A stretch of DNA of 63,880 bases from a virus. The DNA lies in IMG/VR virus record IMGVR_UViG_3300022833_000010, positions 1 through 63,880 of that record; one strand, 5' to 3'. Positions 1 to 6,491 of this stretch are shown piece after piece (within the stretch, counting starts at the first letter, position 1; every line of letters begins with the position of its first letter). The notes beneath the pieces were generated by a model. It made no database searches, had not been told where the DNA came from, and saw only the letters and a list, made by a program, of their open reading frames with translations. The translations under genes were made by a program, and so were the position numbers.

Positions 1-145
1 ATAGTCGCGTCATTTCTTCAATTGGATCAAAACCAAGAGCTTCAAGTTTCTTAACAGAAGCCATAGCGTTAATGTTCTTAGATCCTTTTGGACGACCTGA
101 TCCGGGTTTGCGACCGCCTACTAGATTTTTTCCTCGATTACTCAT
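1..145 (-). CDS. Small terminase-like protein, N-terminus only (runs off left edge)
   Basis: The first 48 codons of a gene open at the window edge. A strong ribosome binding site (AGGAGG at 151-156) precedes the ATG at 145. The peptide begins with a Gly/Arg/Lys-rich segment (GRKPGSGRPKGSKN) followed by KLEALGFDPIEEM, the kind of N-terminus seen in small phage terminase or terminase-adjacent proteins. Downstream in the direction of transcription, across the window edge, should lie terL, which enters at the right edge; small before large terminase is the usual order. The family call is an inference from a short fragment; a different small DNA-binding protein is possible. Confidence 0.45.
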   Translation of the reverse strand, partial: MSNRGKNLVGGRKPGSGRPKGSKNINAMASVKKLEALGFDPIEEMTRL

Positions 146-193
146 TGTAACCTCCTATATTCTTTTTAGTTTGTTTTTGGACTTCTGTGAAAT

Positions 194-222
194 AGTTTAC
201 AACTGTACACTTTAAATATCAA
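194..222 (-). promoter_or_regulatory. Possible host sigma70-type promoter upstream of the terminase gene
   Basis: On the minus strand TTGATA (222-217) and TAAACT (199-194) are 17 bp apart, ahead of the gene starting at 145. The -10 match is weak and the region is AT-rich, so chance is likely. The rest of 146-391 shows no gene. Confidence 0.2.
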
Positions 223-391
223 AAATATTTCCTTACTTATCATCAAGATATAACAATAAAAATATAACCCAAAGAAAAGTAAAGGTTTATAGTAAACAGT
301 GAAGTTCAAATAGTTCGTTTCAGGGATGGTCTGCGTATAATTCTTACGTCATGGTTAGTGTACTATTAAGGGTATGACTCAGAATGATAAC

Positions 392-508
392 TCAGAATAA
401 AAACTGTAGCACATAGTGTAACACAAAAGGGATAGTAGAAATAGCAATTCCCCATTTTATTCCAGAAGTAATGTTTTGTTTTGCTAACTGTTTATGTTCC
501 TCGTTCAT
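392..508 (-). CDS. 38-residue membrane peptide coupled to the XhlA-like gene
   Basis: An ATG at 508 overlaps the stop codon of the preceding gene (ATGA), so translation is probably coupled. The peptide has a charged start (MNEEHKQLAKQ), then one hydrophobic stretch (GIAISTIPFVLHYVLQFLF) running to its C-terminus: a single-pass membrane peptide. Because it follows a hemolysin XhlA-like gene it may be a second lysis or membrane component. No family is recognised. Confidence 0.5.
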   Translation of the reverse strand: MNEEHKQLAKQNITSGIKWGIAISTIPFVLHYVLQFLF

Positions 509-759
509 GACAACAAACCACCCTTTAAGATAAAGGTCATAGCAGCACCAATAACGGCAGCAGCAGAAAGCTTAACAACCCAACCAATGAGGCTATCAAA
601 GGACTGTAGTTTAGCTTTGACAATACCTAAGTGAGTAGTCAGACTAGCCACTTCTAGCTTAATAGTTTGTAGTTGTTCTTTTAGTTTGTCAATATCTTGT
701 TTGAGATCTTCTTGCTCTTTGTATAGTTGTGTAAGAGCAAAGTTTCCATTATCTTGCAT
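505..759 (-). CDS. XhlA-like coiled-coil membrane protein (putative lysis accessory)
   Basis: 84 residues. Residues about 10-55 form a heptad-rich coiled coil (EQEDLKQDIDKLKEQLQTI) and residues about 59-80 a single C-terminal membrane segment. This is the architecture of hemolysin XhlA and related phage holin partners. It is the first gene after the phage promoter at 1055-1074, and a 38-codon membrane peptide gene overlaps its stop codon. The main holin and endolysin lie elsewhere (47.5-46.6 kb), so an accessory lysis or membrane-anchoring role is inferred from architecture only. Confidence 0.5.
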   Translation of the reverse strand: MQDNGNFALTQLYKEQEDLKQDIDKLKEQLQTIKLEVASLTTHLGIVKAKLQSFDSLIGWVVKLSAAAVIGAAMTFILKGGLLS

Positions 760-1054
760 TAGGGTGACACCTTTTGTATGTTCTTGTTATTGTTAAGTTT
801 AGAAAGCTAGTTTAATACTGTTATAAACTTCGGTTGAGAAGTCACTACTCTTGTAGTATACTTTAATTACATTTAAATGAAATTTAATGACATTTAGAAA
901 GAAAGACGTAGTTAAAGCTTTTATTTTATTAACTAGAATTTCTTACTCTAACAAAACTAGACTATAGCTTTTATCTGGATAAGAATACTGGAAGTTTATT
1001 TATACTAAAATATTTAAAGACACTACCCCCACAGGTACCTTCTCATCTCATCCT
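760..1054 (-). other. AT-rich untranslated leader below the phage promoter
   Basis: About 295 bases with no credible reading frame on either strand, strongly A+T-rich especially around 830-1010. It is the 5' leader of the transcript expected from the promoter at 1055-1074. An AT-rich tract just below a phage RNA polymerase promoter is what the T7 primary replication origin looks like, so an origin here is conceivable, but no further signature is visible. Confidence 0.3.
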
Positions 1055-1074
1055 ATCATTATTTGCGGGTATTT
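1055..1074 (-). promoter_or_regulatory. Putative phage RNA polymerase promoter, copy 1
   Basis: Minus strand AAATACCCGCAAATAATGAT, one of five identical 20-bp copies in the window, all between genes and all pointing the same way as the genes. This one lies below a strong terminator and ahead of the XhlA-like, terminase and tail-fibre genes. T7-family promoters are about this long, and the ACCC...CA...AA pattern loosely resembles the T3 promoter. The assignment to the T7-like polymerase encoded at 24174-26510 is inference. Confidence 0.75.
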
Positions 1075-1117
1075 ATTATTTGATAAAACTAAGGAGTTTT
1101 GTTGTGGTTATAATTTC

Positions 1118-1215
1118 AAAAAAAAAAAAAGATTACTACAGTCACCCTTCAACCACTCCCCTCAACTACCCCGAAGGGTGGTCAAAAGAAATGATCAAAG
1201 GGTGACTGTAGTAAT
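1118..1215 (-). terminator. Strong rho-independent terminator with an 18-bp perfect stem
   Basis: Arms 1132-1149 and 1198-1215 are perfect 18-bp reverse complements (ATTACTACAGTCACCCTT and its complement). On the minus strand the stem runs into a U tract encoded by 13 A residues at 1118-1130. The 48-nt loop contains a smaller C-rich/G-rich hairpin. It begins just below the stop codon of the gene at 1226 and 44 bp before promoter copy 1, separating two transcription units. Confidence 0.85.
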
Positions 1216-1225
1216 AGTAGTAGAC

Positions 1226-1675
1226 TTATTTTTTCTTCCAAGCACTGAGACATACAAGTTCAGTACCATAAGGGTTAGGTAGCTTACTAAGCTCTTCCCA
1301 GTACTGTTCTGCAACAACAATAACTTCGAACATGCCACCCTCAACCCAGTTAATGTGGTTGATGATTTCAAAGCGATAGAGAGAGTAAGGGAGTCCTCCG
1401 ATTTTACGGTTCATAGTTGCCGCACGTTGTTCTACTGGGTCTGCTAATACAAAGTTTTTATTCATGTCTGACCAGAAGTATCGAATAAGCTCTTCAGAGA
1501 AATCATCTACACCGTAAATAGCAATTGTATCTAGGTTAGGGTATTTCTTCTTGAAGTCTTCTTTGGCGTTCTTGGGTGTAGGCTTAAGTTTAATTTTGGT
1601 TGTCTTAACGTCAGTACTACCTTTAGGGCGACCACGGTTTTGTTTAGGTGCTTCGTCTACTGGTTTAAGAGTCAT
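1226..1675 (-). CDS. Hypothetical protein with basic N-terminus
   Basis: 149 residues, family not recognised. Residues 13-21 (NRGRPKGST) are an AT-hook-like basic segment and the next 25 residues are Lys-rich, so DNA contact is possible. The remainder looks globular, with several Trp and Tyr. The start overlaps the glutaredoxin gene by 11 nt, indicating one transcript, and the gene is the last before the terminator at 1118-1215. Confidence 0.7.
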   Translation of the reverse strand: MTLKPVDEAPKQNRGRPKGSTDVKTTKIKLKPTPKNAKEDFKKKYPNLDTIAIYGVDDFSEELIRYFWSDMNKNFVLADPVEQRAATMNRKIGGLPYSLYRFEIINHINWVEGGMFEVIVVAEQYWEELSKLPNPYGTELVCLSAWKKK

Positions 1676-1901
1676 TATTTAGTTCACTTTCTAGGTCTGT
1701 AAACCCGCCGATTAATTTAAAGATTTGTGGTACTGTTTTTACCTTAAGTTTTTCTACAAGAATAGACTTCCATAGGGCGTTACTAAGAGCATCAACTGAG
1801 TCTAGATCAACGTAGATATATTCGAGATTTTCTTTTTCTAACTTAATCACTGCTTTAGTACAAAATGTACAATTAGCTTTACCTATCACTAAGTATGTCA
1901 T
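1665..1901 (-). CDS. Glutaredoxin / NrdH-like redoxin
   Basis: 78 residues with a thioredoxin-fold N-terminus, redox motif CTFC at residues 11-14, and the cis-proline motif TVPQIF near residue 57. Such small redoxins reduce disulfides and serve as electron donors to ribonucleotide reductase. The phage encodes a class II RNR in the same direction at 8167-10038, a plausible partner. Length is normal for phage glutaredoxins. It overlaps the following gene by 11 nt. Confidence 0.88.
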   Translation of the reverse strand: MTYLVIGKANCTFCTKAVIKLEKENLEYIYVDLDSVDALSNALWKSILVEKLKVKTVPQIFKLIGGFTDLESELNNDS

Positions 1902-1951
1902 TCAATTAATCCTTTTAGCGTTTGTTTATTTTATAGTAATTTAAGTAGTAT

Positions 1952-2146
1952 TTAAAGACGATCACCCTCTTCATCTTCTTCCTCATCATCCAACATAGTC
2001 TCAACGCCACCTACAAAGAACTCAAAAAGAATGTCTCGCATAGGCAGTTCGATATCCATTTCGTATTCCAAGATAAATTCATCAAACGCTGCTTCTAGCA
2101 GTTCATCCATGTCAGTTAAGTCTTGGTTTTCAACTTGATCAGTCAT
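1952..2146 (-). CDS. Small acidic hypothetical protein
   Basis: 64 residues, very acidic, with many Asp/Glu and a C-terminal acidic run (LDDEEEDEEGD). Few basic residues. Such small acidic phage proteins often mimic DNA or bind host proteins, but there is nothing specific here. It lies between the glutaredoxin gene and the SH3-like gene at 2190. Confidence 0.6.
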   Translation of the reverse strand: MTDQVENQDLTDMDELLEAAFDEFILEYEMDIELPMRDILFEFFVGGVETMLDDEEEDEEGDRL

Positions 2147-2189
2147 CGCTCAGTATCCCTGTTTTTAAATTTGTTTTGTTGTTAGTATG

Positions 2190-2717
2190 TTATTCTGCTA
2201 CTTCTTTTACGTGGATAACTTCATCCCAAATTCCTGCAGGATAATAGTTTAGTTTTGTGTATTCACACTCATGTAAGTCTTTAACAAACCAGTATTCTTT
2301 TGGTTCAGGACGTTCGTAAACCTTAAACACTCGGAAAGCTACAATGTTTTGTTTATCAAGTTGACTCCAGTTTAAGCTATCAGATAAGACTCCTTTCCCG
2401 TGTGTATAACCTCCTATTAATGTGATTTGTACTTCAGACTTAGGGTGAACAGGGTTATCTTCCCCAAACCATTCATGCCACTTACCATCATTATAATTAA
2501 CAGTCTCAACTTCTTGGCGATCGATCTTTAAAACACAGTCGTCGTCGTCGAAACACCAAGAGACACCATGTGTAAAGTCTTCGGGGCCATAGTAAAGTGA
2601 ATTATTTTTGTCAATACGAACAATAACTAATGCTTCACCAATGGTATACCCGTGTTCAATCGTATTACTTGTAATAACAACTGTATCACCTACCTTATAC
2701 TTTAGTCCAATAGTCAT
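2190..2717 (-). CDS. Hypothetical two-part protein: KVGD (SH3-like) domain plus WH-W/NIVAF/EYW domain
   Basis: 175 residues. Residues 5-45 (YKVGDTVVITSN...YTIGEALVIVRI) look like a small SH3/KOW-type beta barrel and match the separate 50-residue protein at 2778-2930. The C-terminal part (YNDGKWHEWFGEDNPVHP, then NIVAFRVFKVYERPEPKEYW) matches the protein at 4380-4697. The gene therefore seems to join two domains that also exist alone nearby. Function unknown. Confidence 0.7.
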   Translation of the reverse strand: MTIGLKYKVGDTVVITSNTIEHGYTIGEALVIVRIDKNNSLYYGPEDFTHGVSWCFDDDDCVLKIDRQEVETVNYNDGKWHEWFGEDNPVHPKSEVQITLIGGYTHGKGVLSDSLNWSQLDKQNIVAFRVFKVYERPEPKEYWFVKDLHECEYTKLNYYPAGIWDEVIHVKEVAE

Positions 2718-2777
2718 ACTGTCTCTCCTATTCCATTTATTATCATCGTATAAAACGAAGTCTTCTTCATCAAGGTA

Positions 2778-2930
2778 CTAGCTCTGATTGTCGGAGTCTA
2801 CTGCACCAATATACTTACTGTATTCGTCTTCGATTTCGGTAATGATTGTTGTATCACCAATATTATACCCGTGGCCAGATACATTACCAGTAATAGTAAC
2901 CGTATCACCTACTTTTAGTTCAGTAGTCAT
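2778..2930 (-). CDS. 50-residue KVGD-domain protein
   Basis: ATG at 2930 overlaps the TGA of the gene at 2927-3301 (ATGA), and the frame closes with TAG at 2778-2780. Residues 6-30 (KVGDTVTITGNVSGHGYNIG) align with the N-terminal domain of the 175-residue protein at 2190-2717, so this is a free-standing paralogue of that domain or the start of a shortened copy. Function unknown. Confidence 0.6.
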   Translation of the reverse strand: MTTELKVGDTVTITGNVSGHGYNIGDTTIITEIEDEYSKYIGAVDSDNQS

Positions 2931-3301
2931 TTGACTTCTCCCATGTAATCTTCTGCTAAACGCCAGTCTACTACACCAAATGTAATCAAGTGACGTACAA
3001 CCTTAGCTGCTGCTTGTGGTGTGATATTTTCCCAGAGTATACTAATGTCACGAGGGTGACACAATTGATCAGCCTTTGTTCCTTCTACGAAGGCCTCACC
3101 TAAACCTAATGAATCAGCCTTATGACCACCAAAGAAAGTATCTGCTGCACCACCAATGCACATTGCAGTACCGCATTTGCTCCCTGTGTAATCGGTTACA
3201 CCTTCAGTAAGCCAATGTTCCATGTTAAAACCATAGCCATCTTTATTGTCACCACCAGCTTCAAGCCAGTCAGCAATGATACTCAAGCGTTCTTTATTCA
3301 T
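2927..3301 (-). CDS. Hypothetical protein with CGTAxCIGG motif, paralogue 1
   Basis: 124 residues. Contains FNMEHW and, further on, the motif KCGTAMCIGG (about residues 43-52), then a helical C-terminus ending in VDWRLAEDY. The same pattern (FDM, then SCGTAACIGG, then VNW) is in the gene at 21225-21584, so the two are paralogues. This is a widespread family of small phage proteins of unknown function; the two Cys spaced by four residues could bind metal. Confidence 0.7.
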   Translation of the reverse strand: MNKERLSIIADWLEAGGDNKDGYGFNMEHWLTEGVTDYTGSKCGTAMCIGGAADTFFGGHKADSLGLGEAFVEGTKADQLCHPRDISILWENITPQAAAKVVRHLITFGVVDWRLAEDYMGEVK

Positions 3302-3351
3302 AGGTGTTCTCCAGTTTAATTAAACACAATATATTAGAAGTTATAAGTGAG

Positions 3352-3585
3352 TTATTCGTTTTGTTCTTTCTCAAAACACCTCCACAGAGACCATAATAAA
3401 ACTATTACAGGGGCTAAGGAAATAAAGAGTGGTATTGCATTTCCCGTGGCAAATAATGCTACTGTTGAAAATACAATGCTAAGGATTACAAACGTCCAAA
3501 ACAAAGCTGTTATAATATAGAATACAAACTCAGTTCCATCGTCTTGACTACGCCCCCAATTGTAGAATTTGATAATCTTATTCAT
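3352..3585 (-). CDS. Small membrane protein, two TM segments
   Basis: 77 residues. Two hydrophobic segments, about residues 18-45 and 47-66, with a charged N-terminus (MNKIIKFYNWGRSQDDG) and a Cys/Glu-rich tail. Predicted inner-membrane protein of unknown role. Confidence 0.65.
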   Translation of the reverse strand: MNKIIKFYNWGRSQDDGTEFVFYIITALFWTFVILSIVFSTVALFATGNAIPLFISLAPVIVLLWSLWRCFEKEQNE

Positions 3586-3614
3586 TTGATGTCTCCATTT
3601 TAATTAAAGCAGTT

Positions 3615-3634
3615 AGGGTTGTTTGCGGGTTATT
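3615..3634 (-). promoter_or_regulatory. Degenerate copy of the phage promoter motif
   Basis: The plus-strand GTTTGCGGGT at 3621-3630 keeps the TTTGCGGGT core of the five perfect copies, with weaker matches on both sides. It sits in the gap between two genes and just overlaps the stop of the upstream one, as the perfect copies at 14124 and 46626 nearly do. It may be a weak promoter or chance. Confidence 0.25.
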
Positions 3635-4151
3635 GTGGTAACTTCAGCATTTTAACTGACGCACAATCAATCACACCGTCAATCGTATTATAGCTCATCT
3701 TGTGTGTGTCACTTTTGGCCTGGGGACCGCGCCAAAAAGATTTTTGCTGTCCAAAAAGTTCATGCGTCACAACAACAGGTTCCGCAGGCTTTACACGGTA
3801 TTTATCATCACTGTAAAAAATAGGATCATCAACATTAACCCATTTATCGTGGCAAAATAGCTCAATATTCTTACCATTGTGTTTAGCCAGCAACAAAGCT
3901 CCTTGCTCCTCTGGTTTCATGTCACCCCAGATTGGGTATTTGTCATCTGCGGCAACTGGTGATACAGCGCGTGATAACAGTTCCCATGTTGCGCTGAAGC
4001 CGTTTTGATCACCTTTTATTGTTGGTCTCGAATCGACACTACCTTCAAGCACATATTTTTTGCCAGTCGTGTAAAACCGACAGCTTTTATTATCAACACA
4101 GCGCACCGTGTCGCCTACTTTGTAACCTAGTTCTGCGAATGTCTCATTCAT
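3630..4151 (-). CDS. Hypothetical protein with N-terminal KVGD domain
   Basis: 173 residues. Begins YKVGDTVRCVDNKSCRFYTTGKKYVLEG, the small beta-barrel-like pattern also found at 2190, 2778 and 27468. The middle and C-terminal parts contain several Trp/Tyr (FCHDKWVNVDDP) and resemble small phage accessory proteins of no assigned function. The start overlaps the stop of the gene at 4148 by 4 nt (ATGA type). Confidence 0.65.
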   Translation of the reverse strand: MNETFAELGYKVGDTVRCVDNKSCRFYTTGKKYVLEGSVDSRPTIKGDQNGFSATWELLSRAVSPVAADDKYPIWGDMKPEEQGALLLAKHNGKNIELFCHDKWVNVDDPIFYSDDKYRVKPAEPVVVTHELFGQQKSFWRGPQAKSDTHKMSYNTIDGVIDCASVKMLKLPQ

Positions 4152-4378
4152 TGTTCAGTTTCCTTTGTTAAGGGTTTATCCTTAAGGGCAGCTTCAAAAA
4201 CAGCATAAGTAGTAGAAGCGTAAGCATCCGACTCATAAGCAGCATCAAAGGCAGTATAAGCAGTATTAGCCGCTGCTTCAAAGGCAATATCATAAGTATC
4301 CTTTGCTTTATCAAGAGCCTCACAAGCATCTTTATAAGCAGCCGCAGTGGCCAACTTTAGTTTCTCTAGTTCAGTCAT
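4148..4378 (-). CDS. Ala/Tyr/Asp-rich helical protein, paralogue 1
   Basis: 76 residues, starting MTELEKLKLATAAAYKDA and continuing as a low-complexity series of Ala with Tyr, Asp and Phe at regular spacing (TAYTAFDAAYESDAYA), which predicts one long helix. The genes at 5361-5591 and 5584-5784 share the MT-LEKLK start and composition. Small Ala-rich proteins of this type are common in phage accessory regions and have no known function. Confidence 0.65.
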   Translation of the reverse strand: MTELEKLKLATAAAYKDACEALDKAKDTYDIAFEAAANTAYTAFDAAYESDAYASTTYAVFEAALKDKPLTKETEQ

Positions 4379-4379
4379 T

Positions 4380-4697
4380 TTATGTTACTTCTCTTACGTG
4401 TGTTACTGTGATGTAGTAACCATCTTTATCTGGTCGCAATATTCGCACCTCGGGGGCATCTGACATAAAACGATAGCACAACCAATACTCCTGTGGTTCC
4501 TTATGCTCCTTAGTTACTTTGAAGGCTACTATATTAGCTGACGTATGGTCCCAGTCGTAAACTTTAGCTTCTTTATCCTCCCTTCCAAGAGTGCCACAGG
4601 ATAGCATTACGTTAACCCAAGAGAGGTGATGCACAGGACACTCCCCGCCGTTCCACCCGTGCCATAGCCCGTTGTTATATTCTGGTGTGTTAGTCAT
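4380..4697 (-). CDS. Hypothetical protein, WH-W/NIVAF/EYW family
   Basis: 105 residues. YNNGLWHGWNGGECPVHHLS and NIVAFKVTKEHKEPQEYW match the C-terminal domain of the 175-residue protein at 2190-2717, showing that the domain also exists alone. The next gene, at 4148-4378, starts one base after its stop. Function unknown. Confidence 0.68.
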   Translation of the reverse strand: MTNTPEYNNGLWHGWNGGECPVHHLSWVNVMLSCGTLGREDKEAKVYDWDHTSANIVAFKVTKEHKEPQEYWLCYRFMSDAPEVRILRPDKDGYYITVTHVREVT

Positions 4698-4718
4698 TGT
4701 TCAATTTCCTTTATAAAA

Positions 4719-4910
4719 TTAATTGAAGTTAGTAGGGGGTATGTACGCCTCGCAACTACCTGAGAAGTCCATGAAGGCTACAGGTGCATTATCTAGGTCA
4801 TGTGACCACCACTTACGTGAGCTTTTTTCCATTTCCGTTGTGAACTGTCTATGACAGATCTTATTAAGACACTCAGCTGAACAGAAAGATTTGTCTTTGT
4901 AACACATCAT
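4719..4910 (-). CDS. Cys-rich hypothetical protein
   Basis: 63 residues. Cysteines cluster near the N-terminus (MMCYKDKSFCSAECLNKICH), a spacing compatible with a zinc ribbon or knuckle. Its start shares one base with the stop of the upstream gene (TAATG), indicating coupled translation. Function unknown. Confidence 0.55.
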   Translation of the reverse strand: MMCYKDKSFCSAECLNKICHRQFTTEMEKSSRKWWSHDLDNAPVAFMDFSGSCEAYIPPTNFN

Positions 4911-5218
4911 TAGTCAAGTTCTCCATGTAATTTATTGAAAGATTCTTCCAGCAACATAATACGTTTTTCTTTATTTTTATATTTATTTATACTGTAGTAT
5001 CTGGCAAGAATAATAGCCGCCTTGGCTACTTGTATATTTTCCCAGAAGTCTTTTGCCCTGTGTGGCGCAGGTTCTTCATAAGAGATAACCTCTAAACAAT
5101 CTTTAATAGCACGGTCAATAGTTTCCTCCAGTGATGCTACAACTAAGATTTCAACCGTACAGGAATTGATTAGCTCATTGGCTAAATTTTTAGCGGCTTT
5201 CTCTAGTTTCTTAGTCAT
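4910..5218 (-). CDS. Hypothetical helical protein
   Basis: 102 residues, mostly predicted helix, Lys-rich at both ends. No family recognised. Coupled by TAATG junctions to both the upstream 48-codon gene (5218-5364) and the downstream Cys-rich gene (4719-4910). Confidence 0.65.
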   Translation of the reverse strand: MTKKLEKAAKNLANELINSCTVEILVVASLEETIDRAIKDCLEVISYEEPAPHRAKDFWENIQVAKAAIILARYYSINKYKNKEKRIMLLEESFNKLHGELD

Positions 5219-5364
5219 TAGTTAGCCTCCCAGAATTCTAGTTTTTCCATAAGTTCATAGAGAGTCATTTCGTTAATATGCTCTTCAAAGGTTTTCTCGT
5301 CAGCCCCACAAGAGCTGCCATAAATATCCCACCATGCCTTATAGCTTTTCCATGCTTGTATCAT
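5218..5364 (-). CDS. 48-residue acidic/aromatic protein
   Basis: ATG at 5364 overlaps the TGA of the gene at 5361 (ATGA), and the stop at 5218-5220 shares a base with the next ATG (TAATG). The peptide (MIQAWKSYKAWWDIYG, then EEHINEMTLYELMEKLEFW) is aromatic at its N-terminus and helical and acidic at the C-terminus. The tight coupling on both sides supports a real gene. Function unknown. Confidence 0.55.
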   Translation of the reverse strand: MIQAWKSYKAWWDIYGSSCGADEKTFEEHINEMTLYELMEKLEFWEAN

Positions 5365-5591
5365 TGTTTAGTTTCCTTCTGAGCTTCAATGTAGGCACGA
5401 TAAGCATTATAAGTAACTACATAAGCAGCAGCAAAAGCATTATTAGCATAATAAGCATTATCAGCAGCGGCATAAGCATTATAAGCAACTACATAAGCAT
5501 CAGCAAAAGCATTATCAGCAGCATCATAAGCATCATCAGCGGCATTATTAGCAGCATCAAGTGCAGCCTTTAGTTTCTCAAGTTCAGTCAT
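5361..5591 (-). CDS. Ala/Tyr-rich repeat protein, paralogue 2
   Basis: 76 residues. The frame stays open further upstream, but the ATG at 5591 has a good Shine-Dalgarno (GGAGGGTTGTGCTA) and gives MTELEKLKAALDAANNAADD, matching its neighbours; the upstream extension is Leu/Met/Val-only shadow sequence. The body is a run of Asn-Ala-Tyr-Ala-Ala type units (NAYAAADNAYYANNAFAAAY), one long helix. Overlaps paralogue 3 by 8 nt. Confidence 0.62.
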   Translation of the reverse strand: MTELEKLKAALDAANNAADDAYDAADNAFADAYVVAYNAYAAADNAYYANNAFAAAYVVTYNAYRAYIEAQKETKQ

Positions 5592-5784
5592 TAGCACAAC
5601 CCTCCTTAGCTTCAATGTAGGTACGATACGCAACAGCATAAGCATCATAGGCATCATTAAAAGCATCATGGGCATTACGAGTAGCAACATGAGCATTACG
5701 AGTAGCAACATAAGAATTATGGGCAGCTTCAACTTCAGCACCAGCAACCTTATAGGCGTCTTTAAGTTTCTCTAAGTTAGTCAT
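5584..5784 (-). CDS. Ala-rich repeat protein, paralogue 3
   Basis: 66 residues. MTNLEKLKDAYKVAGAEVEA followed by internal repeats (VATRNAHVATRNAHDAF) and AYDAYAVAYRTYIEAKEG. The ending RTYIEAKE resembles YRAYIEAQKE at the end of paralogue 2. The two are tandem duplicates that overlap by 8 nt. Function unknown. Confidence 0.62.
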   Translation of the reverse strand: MTNLEKLKDAYKVAGAEVEAAHNSYVATRNAHVATRNAHDAFNDAYDAYAVAYRTYIEAKEGCAND

Positions 5785-5811
5785 TTGTCAGTCCTCTTTT
5801 GCTTTATGTAA

Positions 5812-6165
5812 TTAAAACTCACCTTTATATTTTTTCATTAGGATTTTAAGTTTTTCAAGCTCTCGTACTTTATTACTGTTTAAAAGATTATTCTTTCGAT
5901 TGATTTCATCAACGCGCTCATCTTCGGTAATTGAACGCCACTCTTGAATTACGATAGAGTAGTGACTGTCATATTCATCAGGTAAAAGGGACAAAGTACA
6001 GTGGGTAACTTGGTATGATTTCCCGTAAGTAGGTTCGTAATTGTAAGGGTACTTCTCTAGCAATTTTTCTAAATTCAAAATCAGATCTTCTGGGCTTTCG
6101 TTATCAATATCAAAGCTACGATAAGAAGGTACTGCTACGTAGTTACCACAATTTGAAATTCTCAT
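5812..6165 (-). CDS. Hypothetical protein
   Basis: 117 residues. A mixed alpha/beta N-terminal part (MRISNCGNYVAVPSYRSF) and a charged helical C-terminus. No family recognised. It stands alone with short gaps on each side. Confidence 0.62.
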   Translation of the reverse strand: MRISNCGNYVAVPSYRSFDIDNESPEDLILNLEKLLEKYPYNYEPTYGKSYQVTHCTLSLLPDEYDSHYSIVIQEWRSITEDERVDEINRKNNLLNSNKVRELEKLKILMKKYKGEF

Positions 6166-6192
6166 AAGTTATCCATTCATCAATTTAAGTTA

Positions 6193-6258
6193 TTACAGTA
6201 CGTATAGATTAGAGAGCAACCCTACGATTACTTCGAATAGGAATAATAAAGTCATCAT
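6193..6258 (-). CDS. 21-residue hydrophobic peptide
   Basis: ATG at 6258 overlaps the stop of the membrane protein gene at 6255 (ATGA). The product (MMTLLFLFEVIVGLLSNLYVL) is essentially one membrane segment. It is very short and could be chance, but the overlap and composition suggest a small membrane partner of the upstream protein. Confidence 0.35.
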   Translation of the reverse strand: MMTLLFLFEVIVGLLSNLYVL

Positions 6259-6491
6259 TTAGAATTACCTGTTACTGACATTAAGCTTGATTTTACAATA
6301 TTAATAAGGATTAAAAAACCCCAAGATTTCCAAAAAGTAATTTCAGGAAGCGTAAACATACCTACAATAACTGAATTCCAAAGCAACATAAAAATCCAAG
6401 CGATTAAGGCACTAATTGCTAAACTGGCGACGAGCGCACCAACAACCATGCCAGCAGAAGAAGTGAAAGTGGTTTTATTTGATTTATACAT
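6255..6491 (-). CDS. Small membrane protein
   Basis: 78 residues from the ATG at 6491, chosen because GGAG lies 10 nt upstream and the overlap with the ClpP-like gene then shrinks to 8 nt; a start at 6509 is also open. Two membrane segments (about residues 14-45 and 52-70). Sits between the ClpP-like gene and a 21-residue hydrophobic peptide. Function unknown. Confidence 0.6.
   Translation of the reverse strand: MYKSNKTTFTSSAGMVVGALVASLAISALIAWIFMLLWNSVIVGMFTLPEITFWKSWGFLILINIVKSSLMSVTGNSK

Noticed and set aside
5361-5747. Long Leu/Met/Val-rich upstream extension of the Ala-rich gene, and the Ser/Ile-rich plus-strand frame at 5334-5573
   Set aside because: Both are alternate-frame readings of the degenerate repeat; the ATG at 5591 with a good ribosome site gives a protein like its neighbours.
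5400-5750. Short repeated units that look like a repeat array (possible CRISPR)
   Set aside because: Units are codon-scale Ala/Tyr/Asp repeats with no constant-length spacers; they are the coding repeats of the Ala-rich proteins.
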